A stretch of 64,000 nt of DNA from Variovorax sp. CF079 (GTDB taxonomy: Bacteria > Pseudomonadota > Gammaproteobacteria > Burkholderiales > Burkholderiaceae_C). The notes under the pieces are model-generated. The model saw only the letters and a list, made by a program, of their open reading frames with translations, ran no database searches and was not told the origin of the DNA. Of this stretch, positions 57,172 through 64,000 are shown piece after piece. Position 1 is the first letter of the stretch. Each line of letters opens with the position of its first letter. Location of the stretch: positions 124,001 through 188,000 of the forward strand of contig NZ_FMZU01000007.1 in NCBI RefSeq assembly GCF_900101545.1. Direction: 5' to 3'. The position numbers and the translations under genes were made by a program.

Positions 57172-58329
57172 TCAGTGCACGAAGCCGCCCTTGACGAAGC
57201 GCACCGGCTCGGCGTCCATGCGCGCGATCAGGGCGCCGAGGCCGTCGGTGAGCGAAGCGTCTTGCGCGTCACGCGGCACCGCCTCGGTGCGGCACAGCAG
57301 GTCGTCCTCCGACCAGCCGGCCTGGCCCGGCGCGCTGCGGGCGCGCAGCCAGCCGCCGCGGTCCGCCAGCAGTTGCGTGCCGGCCAGTTGTTCCGTGCCT
57401 GCGACCAGTGCAAAGGCGTCCCAGGCATTTGGGTCGGCGATGCAGTCGATGCCGGACTGCGAGGAGGTGTCGCCCGGAGGTCGCAACAGCACGGTCACCA
57501 ACCGCGGGTCTTCGAGCAAAGGCGCCGCCGCGGCCGAAGCCACGATGCGCAGGCGCTGGCCGCGCCAGCTCGCGAGCGTGCGCGGTGTGCGGCCTTCGCA
57601 GCGCACCGCGACATCGGGCAGGCCGATGGGCTGGGCCCAGAGGCCGGTCGCGCGCAGGCTCTGTCCCGCGCCCTGGGCCTTCATGAAATCGATCAGCGCC
57701 CAGGCCTCGCGCGCACCGAACAGCCCGTCGAAGGCCGGCATGGTGGGCGCGCCGTGCCTGTCCTGCATGCCGTGGAGCACGCGCCACAGCAGGTCGCCAT
57801 CGGCGCGCCGCCACAGGAGCGGGCCGCTGAGGTTCGGCGGCCACACGGGCTGTGCGGCTGCCAGCGGACCCTGGCCGCGCCCGTCCGCGCCATGGCAGCC
57901 GATGCAGTGCTGCGCATAGAGCGCGCGTCCCTGCGCGATGGAGGCCGCGCTGAAGCCGGTGGGCGAGCGATGGAAGCTCGCGGGATAGGCCGCCACCAGC
58001 ACCACATGGGCCTCGGGCCAGGGTGCGGCGGCCAGCAGCAGCGGAACCATCGCGACGAGCACGATCCGCCGCCGGCGCCAGACCAGCGCGAGCAACAAGG
58101 CAAACAGCGCAGCCGCGAGCACCAGCAGCGTGAGCGCGAGCCGCCGTGCCTGGCCGAGATCGATCAACAGGTTCTCGCCCGACAGGCGCAACGCCCATGG
58201 CCAAGCCGGCTGGCCATGGCTGGTGCCCGCGAGTCCGAGCCACGCGAGCAGCCGCAGCAGGCCGAGTTGCGCAGCCTGCAGAAAACCGATCAGCGCGTTG
58301 AGCCCATCGGCCTCGGCCAGCGGTGTCAT
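57172..58329 (-). CDS. Membrane-anchored c-type cytochrome with extra C-terminal domain
   Basis: A 385-residue protein. Hydrophobic segments lie near residues 12-35, 62-84 and 89-103, so the rest is probably periplasmic. A class I cytochrome c domain (about 125-220) has the heme motif CIGCH at 142-146 and a likely Met ligand at 197 (TMPAF). A further ~145-residue C-terminal region (LASWRGQRLRIVAS...) is reminiscent of a thioredoxin/SCO-like fold but lacks a CxxC pair. It lies inside the sulfonate cluster (6 bp from the ATPase gene), an unusual place for a cytochrome. Confidence 0.8.
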   Translation of the reverse strand: MTPLAEADGLNALIGFLQAAQLGLLRLLAWLGLAGTSHGQPAWPWALRLSGENLLIDLGQARRLALTLLVLAAALFALLLALVWRRRRIVLVAMVPLLLAAAPWPEAHVVLVAAYPASFHRSPTGFSAASIAQGRALYAQHCIGCHGADGRGQGPLAAAQPVWPPNLSGPLLWRRADGDLLWRVLHGMQDRHGAPTMPAFDGLFGAREAWALIDFMKAQGAGQSLRATGLWAQPIGLPDVAVRCEGRTPRTLASWRGQRLRIVASAAAAPLLEDPRLVTVLLRPPGDTSSQSGIDCIADPNAWDAFALVAGTEQLAGTQLLADRGGWLRARSAPGQAGWSEDDLLCRTEAVPRDAQDASLTDGLGALIARMDAEPVRFVKGGFVH

Positions 58330-58335
58330 CGGGAT

Positions 58336-59115
58336 CTACCAGGTCGCATCCAAACCTAGATGACGCAGTGCTTCGTGCCGGAGTTCGGCCAGCCTCGGAT
58401 GGCCGCGATGACGCGGGTAGGGCAGGTCGACTTCGAGCTGCGCCGTGATGCGCGCCGGCCGGTCGCTCAGCACGATCACCCGATTGGCGAGGAACAACGC
58501 CTCTTCGACATCGTGCGTGACCAGCAGCGCCGAGAAGCCCGTCCGCTGCCACAGGTTGACCAGCTCGCTCTGCATCGCGATGCGCGTCAGCGAGTCGAGC
58601 TTGCCCAGCGGCTCGTCGAGCACCAGCAGCTGCGGATCGTTGACCAGCGCCCGCGCCAGCGCGACGCGTTGCGCCATGCCCCCCGAGAGCTGATGGGGAA
58701 AGCTCTTCGCGAAGTCGGCAAGGCCCACGAGCCTGAGCGCATCGTCGACGCGCGAACGTTGCGTCTTCAGCAGGCCGCGCGCCTGCAGCCCGAGCGCCAC
58801 GTTGTCCCACACGTTGCGCCACGGATAGAGCGTCGGGTCTTGGAACACCACGATGCGCGAGGGACCGGGTCGCGCGATGCGCTCGCCGTCCTGCGTGATG
58901 CTGCCGGTGGTGGCTGGCTCCAGCCCGGCCACCAGCCGCAGCAGCGTCGACTTGCCGCAGCCGCTAGGCCCCAGCAGCGCGACGAACTCGCCCGGCTGCA
59001 CCGTGAGGTCGATGCCGTCTAGCACCTGCAGCACGCCGGCCGACAGCTGGAACCAGTGGCCGACGTTGCGCACCTCGATGCGTGCGCCGGCGGTTGTCGT
59101 CGCTGCGGCTACCAC
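58336..59115 (-). CDS. SsuB-like sulfonate ABC transporter ATPase
   Basis: A 259-residue ATPase of the nitrate/sulfonate/taurine importer family. Walker A is [13 protein letters not shown]; the Q-loop VFQDPTLYPWRNVWDNV is typical of SsuB/TauB. The signature is LSGGMAQR, Walker B LLVLDEP and switch VTHDVEEA. The GTG at 59115 overlaps the permease stop (GTGGTAG), suggesting coupled translation; no ATG fits. It serves the permease encoded just upstream. Confidence 0.9.
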   Translation of the reverse strand: MVAAATTTAGARIEVRNVGHWFQLSAGVLQVLDGIDLTVQPGEFVALLGPSGCGKSTLLRLVAGLEPATTGSITQDGERIARPGPSRIVVFQDPTLYPWRNVWDNVALGLQARGLLKTQRSRVDDALRLVGLADFAKSFPHQLSGGMAQRVALARALVNDPQLLVLDEPLGKLDSLTRIAMQSELVNLWQRTGFSALLVTHDVEEALFLANRVIVLSDRPARITAQLEVDLPYPRHRGHPRLAELRHEALRHLGLDATW

Positions 59116-60134
59116 TTGACCGTCCCCTTCTGCCACGAGAGCGCGCGGTCGCGCACCGCGAACAGCAGCGTGATGAGGCCCGAGCACAGCACCGCCATCA
59201 CCAGCAGCGCCGCATACATGTTGGCGTAGGCGGCCCAGCCCTGGGCCCACTGCAGGTACCAGCCGAGGCCGGCCTTCACGCCCATCATCTCGGCCGTGAC
59301 CAGCACCGAGAACGAAGCACCGAGCCCCATGAAGAGGCCGACGAAGACCTGCGGCAGGGCAGCCGGCACCGCCACGCGCAGCACCAGGAACCATTCGGGC
59401 GCGCCCAGCGTGCGCGCCACGTCGTAGTAGTTCTTGTTGACCGAGGCCACGCCCGACCAGCTCAGCACCGCCACCGGGAAGAAGGTCGCGAGCCCGATCA
59501 GGAACACCGCGGCCGCATAGCTCGAGGGCGCGAAGAAGAAGGCCAGCGGCAGCAGCGCCGAGGCCGGCACCGGCCCGAGAAAGCGCAGCAGCGGATGCAC
59601 CCAGTAGCCGGCGATGCGCGACCAGCCGATCCAGACGCCGGTCGCGAAGCCGACCCCCGCGCCGAGCACGAAGCCGTGCGCCAGCAGGCGCGCCGAATGC
59701 GCGGTCGAGAGGCCGAGCCGGCGCCAGTCCTCGTAGGCGACGTCGATCAGGCTTTGCGGCGGGGCGAAGAAGGGCGGTGGCAGCAGGCCCAGCTTGGCGG
59801 TCGCCACCTCCCACAGCGCGAGCAGCAGCGGGGCCGCGACCAGCCACTGGCCGGCCGGGCGAAGCACGCGTCCGATGCGGCCGGCGCGCGCGCCGAGCAG
59901 CGCGATCGCGAGCAGCAGCAGCGCCACCGCGATCGCGGCGCCACCGAATTCGGTGGTGAAATTCCAGTCGCTGAAGCCGACCTCCTTGTTGGGCCAGATC
60001 AGCGTGACTGCACCGAGCGCGAGCCACGCGGCCGCCGCGACGGTGCCGGTGCGCCAAACGCCGGCGAGTACCGGTTCGCGCAACGCAAGCGGCTGCGCCG
60101 GCGGCGCGTCCAGTACCTGCTCGGCCGTGGTCAT
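59109..60134 (-). CDS. SsuC-like sulfonate ABC transporter permease
   Basis: A 341-residue permease, longer than usual SsuC (about 260) because of an extra N-terminal ~90 residues with two more helices (near 30-46 and 65-83). The core has the coupling region YYDVARTLGAPEWFLVLRVAVPAALPQVFVGL of the SsuC/TauC/NrtB type. Its start overlaps the preceding binding-protein gene by 4 bp and its stop overlaps the ATPase start. It is the only permease in the cluster. Confidence 0.9.
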   Translation of the reverse strand: MTTAEQVLDAPPAQPLALREPVLAGVWRTGTVAAAAWLALGAVTLIWPNKEVGFSDWNFTTEFGGAAIAVALLLLAIALLGARAGRIGRVLRPAGQWLVAAPLLLALWEVATAKLGLLPPPFFAPPQSLIDVAYEDWRRLGLSTAHSARLLAHGFVLGAGVGFATGVWIGWSRIAGYWVHPLLRFLGPVPASALLPLAFFFAPSSYAAAVFLIGLATFFPVAVLSWSGVASVNKNYYDVARTLGAPEWFLVLRVAVPAALPQVFVGLFMGLGASFSVLVTAEMMGVKAGLGWYLQWAQGWAAYANMYAALLVMAVLCSGLITLLFAVRDRALSWQKGTVKW

Positions 60135-61129
60135 GCGAGCACATCCACCGACACGTGGTTCGCGAGCCGCGCCGGATCGGTGTTCTGCTTCAGCACGCCG
60201 ACCGAGCGGAAGTCGCGCGCATAGAACTCGACCTCGTCGCGCAGGCTTTTGCCGACGGGGTGGTGCCCATGCGTCAGCGTCCCCAGCAACGCCTGCAGAT
60301 CCTCGACCGGCACCTTGGGCGAGTACTTGGCGAAGAGCTTGGCCGACTCGTTCGGGTTCTCGGCCACGAAGTCCGAGGCCTGCACGATCGCACGCACCAA
60401 TGCCGCGACCACCGGCTTCTCCTTGCGCACCAGCTCGCCGCGCGCGCCGACGATGCAGCAGACCTTGTCCTTGTATTCGCCCGAGAGGTTGGAGGCCAGC
60501 TGGACGTAGCGGTCCTTGTTGCGCTTCTCGATCAGGTAGAGCGTCGGGTCGCCGTCGGCGATCGCCTGGATCTCGCCCTTGTTGACCGCGATGTCGAGCA
60601 GGTCGGCCGGGTACTGGCGCCAGGTCACATCGCGGTCCGCATCGATGCCGTTCTTCTTCAGCAGGATCGAGAAGAAGTTCTTGCCCGGGCTCGCGATGTC
60701 CGAGACGCCGATGGTCTTGCCCTTGAGCTTCTGCAGGTCGGTGATGCCGGCTTCCTTGACGCCCACCAGGCGCACGCAGCCGCCGTGCGAGCTGCCGACG
60801 ATCTTGACGTCGAAGCCCGATTCGAGCGGCTTCAGCCAGCGATGGATCATGCCCACCGCGGCGTCGGCCTTGGCGGTGGCGAGCGATTCGAGCAGCTGGT
60901 CGGTGGAGCCGGTGTAGTTGACCAGGTCCACCTGCAGGCCGTTCTTCTCGAAGAAGCCGCGCTCCTGCGCCACCACCACCGGCGAGAGGCAGAAGGCGGT
61001 GGCGTTCCAGGCGAAGCTGAGCTTGCGCGGCTGCGACCAGGCGCGCGAGGCGAGCAGGCCGCTGGATGCGATGACGGCAGCGGCGCCGCCGGCGCGCAGC
61101 ACGCGGCGGCGCGAAAAGGATGTGTTCAT
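60131..61129 (-). CDS. NMT1/SsuA-like substrate-binding protein (second of three)
   Basis: A 332-residue binding protein. The twin-arginine signal is SFSRRRVLRAGG, with cleavage near SRAWSQ (about residue 33). The mature part LSFAWNATAFCLSPVVVAQERGFFEKNGLQVDLV is typical of the NMT1/SsuA fold. A C-terminal DEVEFYARDFRSVGVLKQ resembles nitrate/taurine-type binding proteins. ATG 61129 precedes the Tat motif; a longer frame to 61204 is unlikely. It overlaps the permease gene by 4 bp, so it is the likeliest dedicated partner of that permease. Confidence 0.88.
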   Translation of the reverse strand: MNTSFSRRRVLRAGGAAAVIASSGLLASRAWSQPRKLSFAWNATAFCLSPVVVAQERGFFEKNGLQVDLVNYTGSTDQLLESLATAKADAAVGMIHRWLKPLESGFDVKIVGSSHGGCVRLVGVKEAGITDLQKLKGKTIGVSDIASPGKNFFSILLKKNGIDADRDVTWRQYPADLLDIAVNKGEIQAIADGDPTLYLIEKRNKDRYVQLASNLSGEYKDKVCCIVGARGELVRKEKPVVAALVRAIVQASDFVAENPNESAKLFAKYSPKVPVEDLQALLGTLTHGHHPVGKSLRDEVEFYARDFRSVGVLKQNTDPARLANHVSVDVLA

Positions 61130-61145
61130 GGCGAAGGGCCTCGGA

Positions 61146-61976
61146 TCAAAGAAGAAGTTCAGGCTCGGCCTCGACCAGCCCTTCGTAGAGGCTTTCGAAG
61201 GCATGCAGCGCGCCTTCGGGCCCGCCGATCTGGCCGTGCGTGTGGCGCGCGACCGCTTCGTCGATGGGATGCGGCGTGCCGGCGGCCTCGGCCAGGAGCT
61301 GCGTGTGGCAGGCGTTGTCGAGCGCGATGTACCACCAGGCCGCGGCCTCGACGGTCGGGCCGGCCGTCAGGATGCCGTGGTTCTTGAGGATCGCGCCCTT
61401 GCGATCGCCCAGCGCCTTCGCGATGCGCAGCCCCTCGCTCTCGTCGACCACCATGCCGGCGAAATCGTCGAAGAGCGCGTGGTCGTCGTGGAACACGCAA
61501 CTGTCCTGCGTCAGCGTGTCCAGCTTGCGGCCCAGCGTCGACCAGGCCTTGCCGTAGGTCGAATGCGTGTGCGCGGCCGCGATGACCTTCGGGTTGTATT
61601 CGTGGATCGCCGCATGGATCGCGAAGGCCGCCTTGTTGAGCGGGCGCTCGCCGATCACTGTCTCGCCCTTCGAATTGACCAGCAGCAGGTCCGACACCTT
61701 GATGCGCGAGAAGTGCACGCCCAGCGGGTTGACCCAGAAATGGTCCGTGAGCTCCGGGTCGCGTGCCGTGATGTGGCCTGCCAGCCCCTGCGCAAAGCCG
61801 AAGCGCGCGAACAGGCGGAAGGCGCCGGCCAGCCGCTCCTGGCGATGGCGGCGCTCGGCTTCGATGCTGGGGCGCGGCGCAGGCGGATCGAACCAGTATT
61901 TCTGCTGCGGGTTCGGATTGAGTTGAAGTTGCTGCGACCTGGCGGCCGGGCGGTCGATGGAAAGAACGGCGCTCAT
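61146..61976 (-). CDS. Class II aldolase/adducin-family protein
   Basis: A 276-residue class II aldolase-fold protein. Zinc histidines are seen in AAAHTHSTYG and the distal KNHGILT; a conserved GHITARDPE and HFWVNPLGVHF start the domain. Members act as sugar-phosphate aldolases, epimerases or decarboxylases; the substrate here is not known. It lies 3 bp after the flavin monooxygenase gene and 16 bp before the second binding-protein gene, so it may process a carbon product of desulfonation. Confidence 0.87.
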   Translation of the reverse strand: MSAVLSIDRPAARSQQLQLNPNPQQKYWFDPPAPRPSIEAERRHRQERLAGAFRLFARFGFAQGLAGHITARDPELTDHFWVNPLGVHFSRIKVSDLLLVNSKGETVIGERPLNKAAFAIHAAIHEYNPKVIAAAHTHSTYGKAWSTLGRKLDTLTQDSCVFHDDHALFDDFAGMVVDESEGLRIAKALGDRKGAILKNHGILTAGPTVEAAAWWYIALDNACHTQLLAEAAGTPHPIDEAVARHTHGQIGGPEGALHAFESLYEGLVEAEPELLL

Positions 61977-61979
61977 GGC

Positions 61980-63086
61980 TCAGGCCGCCTTGCGCTGCGC
62001 GGCCACACGCTGCGCCACCAGTTCGCGCGTGCGCGGAATCAATTCGCGGCCGTAGTCGATCGCGTCCTCGAGCGGATCGAAGCCGCGGATCAGGAAGGTG
62101 GTGACGCCGAGCGCGTGATAGTCGAGCAGCGCATCGGCCACCTGCTCCGGCGTGCCGACCAGCGCGGTGCTGTTCGAGCGTCCGCCGATCTCCTGCGCGA
62201 CCGCGGTCCACAGCCGCTTGTCGAGCCGCGTGCCATGCTCGGCCGCGGCCAAGAGGCGCTTCGCACCCTCGCTCTGCTGCGGACCGCCGCGGCCGAAGCC
62301 CTGCACCACGCGCAGCCGCCGGGTTTCGGTCAGGATGTTGTCGGCGCGCTCCCAGGCCTTGGCTTCGGTCTCCGCCAGGATCGGCCGGAACGAGACCGAG
62401 AAGCGCACGTTGCGCCCCTGCTTCGCGGCCTCGGCGCGCACGCGGCCCGTGAGTTCGGCCGCCTGGGCCAGCGATTCGCCCCACAGCGCATAGACGTCGG
62501 CATGCTTGCCGGCCACCGGGATCGCGGCTTCCGAGGCGCCGCCGAAATACACCGGCACGTGTGGCCGGCCGTTCAGTGTCTGCACCGGCTTCACTTCGGA
62601 GAACGCATCCTTGAATCGGTAGTGCGCGCCCTCATGGTCGAAAGGCTTGTCGCTGGTCCACACCTTGCGCAGCACCTCGAGGTACTCGTCGGTGCGCGCA
62701 TAGCGCTGGTCGTGGTCGAGCCAGTCGCCGTCGCGCTTCTGCTCTTCGTCGGAGCCGCCCGAGATGTAGTGCACGCCAAGCCGTCCGCCGCTGAACTGGT
62801 CGAGCGAGGCGAACTGGCGCGCCGCCAGCGTCGGCGCCACGAAGCCGGGGCGGTGCGCCAGCATGAAGTGGATACGCTCGGTGACCGAGGCCGCATAGGC
62901 CACGGTCAGCGTGGCGTCGGGGCTGGTCGAGTGGTGCGGCACCAGCACGCGGTCGAAGCCGGCCGTTTCGTGCGCCTGCGCGAAGGCGCGCACGTAGTCG
63001 CGGTCGATCGCCGGGCCGCGCGCGGGGTGGATCTCCGAGACCTTCTGGGCCTGGATCATGCCGATGAATTCGATGCTGTCGCTCAT
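61980..63086 (-). CDS. LLM-class flavin-dependent monooxygenase (SsuD-like)
   Basis: A 368-residue luciferase-like TIM-barrel enzyme. The pattern GFDRVLVPHHSTSPDATLTVAYAASVTERIHFMLAHRPGF and GRLGVHYISGGSDEEQKRDGDWLDHDQRYARTDEYLEVL is close to alkanesulfonate monooxygenase SsuD, which uses FMNH2 and O2 to release sulfite from sulfonates. No SsuE-type flavin reductase is present in the window. It sits 30 bp after the third binding-protein gene and before the aldolase gene. Confidence 0.88.
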   Translation of the reverse strand: MSDSIEFIGMIQAQKVSEIHPARGPAIDRDYVRAFAQAHETAGFDRVLVPHHSTSPDATLTVAYAASVTERIHFMLAHRPGFVAPTLAARQFASLDQFSGGRLGVHYISGGSDEEQKRDGDWLDHDQRYARTDEYLEVLRKVWTSDKPFDHEGAHYRFKDAFSEVKPVQTLNGRPHVPVYFGGASEAAIPVAGKHADVYALWGESLAQAAELTGRVRAEAAKQGRNVRFSVSFRPILAETEAKAWERADNILTETRRLRVVQGFGRGGPQQSEGAKRLLAAAEHGTRLDKRLWTAVAQEIGGRSNSTALVGTPEQVADALLDYHALGVTTFLIRGFDPLEDAIDYGRELIPRTRELVAQRVAAQRKAA

Positions 63087-63116
63087 GGGTGTTTCTTCCT
63101 TCGATGCAAAAAGTGG

Positions 63117-64000
63117 TCAGGCCGGGTTGTTGTTGCGCGAGAGGGCGGCGCCGAAGCTGCGGTCCCACAGCGGCGCCACCTCGGCCGGGCCGTCGAGCAC
63201 GCCGAGCTTCTGGAAGGTGTCGGCCACCTCCTGGTGGCTGCGCACCGCGGCGTTGGTGACCGGGCCCAGCGCGTAGTCGTTGCTGCGGCCGTTGAAGAGC
63301 TCGATCAGGTCGCCCACCGGCACCCGCGTCTCTGCCGACTGCGCCTTCGCGTACTCGAGGTAGTTGCCGTTGGCCCAGGCGTAGGCGCGCTGCAGGCGCA
63401 GCAGGAAGTCGGTGATGGCGGCATGGCGCAGCGGCTCGTCCACCGCGCGCGGATTGGCATAGACCGGGAAGTTGCCCGAGAGATAGCCCTTGCCGGTCTT
63501 GATGGTGCGCGCGCCGTACTGGGTGCGGGCCAGCTGCCCGTTGTAGCCGTAGATGGCCCAGGCATCGAGGTCGCCGCGCGCGAAGGCCGAGAGGCCGTCC
63601 GCCGGACTCAGGTTGATGGGCTGGATGTCGTTGAAGCTGAGCCCGACCTCGGCCAGCTGTTTGCTCAGGTAGTAGTGCGCGGTGGTGGCGCGCACGTAGC
63701 CGACGCGCTTGCCCTTGAAGTCGGCGATGGTCTTGATCGGTGCGTCCTTGCGCGCCAGCGTCGCCTGGTTGTTCAGGTCTTCATGGATCACGGCGACGAA
63801 GCGCACCTTGGCCTTCTGGCGCGCCGCGAAGGTGGCCGGGATCTCGCTGCCCGAGCCAAGATCCAGCGCATCGCCCTGGATGGCCTCGATGTGGAGCACG
63901 CCGTTGTTGAGTTCGCGCCAGTCGATCCTGTAGGGTGTCTTGCCCTGGCCCGATGCCTCGAGCAGCGGGCGCCACAGGCCCTTGTAGGTGCCGATGCGCA
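63117..64000 (-). CDS. SsuA-like sulfonate-binding protein (third; 5' end outside window)
   Basis: The minus-strand frame is open to the window edge (294 codons visible, no start). The visible part includes IGTYKGLWRPLLEASGQGK, then ALDLGSGSEIPATFAARQKAK and FARGDLDAWAIYGYNGQLA, typical of aliphatic sulfonate-binding proteins. The GTG at 63899 is an internal valine, not the start, because similarity continues upstream. The N-terminus and signal peptide lie beyond 64000. It is the first visible gene of the transcript that ends with the regulator at 55130. Confidence 0.88.
   Translation of the reverse strand, partial: RIGTYKGLWRPLLEASGQGKTPYRIDWRELNNGVLHIEAIQGDALDLGSGSEIPATFAARQKAKVRFVAVIHEDLNNQATLARKDAPIKTIADFKGKRVGYVRATTAHYYLSKQLAEVGLSFNDIQPINLSPADGLSAFARGDLDAWAIYGYNGQLARTQYGARTIKTGKGYLSGNFPVYANPRAVDEPLRHAAITDFLLRLQRAYAWANGNYLEYAKAQSAETRVPVGDLIELFNGRSNDYALGPVTNAAVRSHQEVADTFQKLGVLDGPAEVAPLWDRSFGAALSRNNNPA

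Noticed and set aside
63117..63899. A complete short binding protein starting at GTG 63899
   Set aside because: The same frame continues upstream with typical SsuA sequence to the window edge, so the gene is partial, not short.

Overview
The window looks like chromosomal DNA of a high-G+C betaproteobacterium, most likely family Comamonadaceae and close to Variovorax. The basis is gene content and gene order (ubiE-Tim44-like-ubiJ-ubiB, fmdB-DUF502-aspS-nudB, rhodanese-grxC-secB-gpsA), codon use rich in G/C at third positions, and translated products that read like Burkholderiales proteins. There is no rRNA gene to confirm this. I saw no tRNA, CRISPR array, insertion sequence or prophage.

Layout. 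1-67: the first codons of hemA on the minus strand. 151-2845: a small membrane protein and an MscS-type channel, convergent. 2889-7818: a complete ugpBAEC-ugpQ operon (minus) for glycerol-3-phosphate/glycerophosphodiester import and hydrolysis. 8012-9241: serA. 9328-25879: a long plus-strand run with a 1292-residue FAD/Fe-S oxidase, HIT and DUF971 proteins, the ubiquinone genes ubiE, a Tim44-like protein, ubiJ and ubiB, a sodium:solute symporter, fmdB-like, DUF502, aspS, the folate genes nudB and folE, a BLUF blue-light receptor and a DUF429 protein. 25996-30785: a stress and signalling island (CsbD, a broken ferritin-like gene, DUF883, holin-like and DUF1328 membrane proteins, a CHASE3 histidine kinase, a LuxR-type response regulator and a lone receiver). 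31072-33293: a small ORF coupled to an AsmA-like protein.

33300-36402 (minus): gpmA, ctpA and moeB-like. 36475-40793 (plus): rhodanese, grxC, secB, gpsA, nadC, nadA. 40809-46587 (minus): queD, queE, panC, panB, nadB, scpA and DUF3460. Two inverted copies of a dispersed repeat of about 95 bp flank queE-panC-panB-nadB. A 26-bp piece of the same repeat encodes the start of a lipoprotein at 47386. 46720-51887: two lipoprotein genes, then metG, a small lipoprotein and a SulP transporter. 51973-55084: DUF1697, a low-G+C toxin-antitoxin-like pair, a YceH-like protein and a patatin-like phospholipase.

55130-64000 (minus) is the most distinctive region. It holds a CysB-type regulator and a sulfonate-import cluster with one permease/ATPase pair but three different substrate-binding proteins (the last cut by the window edge). 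With them are an SsuD-like flavin monooxygenase, a class II aldolase and a membrane-bound c-type cytochrome. Together these suggest import and oxidative breakdown of one or more organosulfur compounds under sulfur-starvation control; the substrate cannot be read from the sequence.
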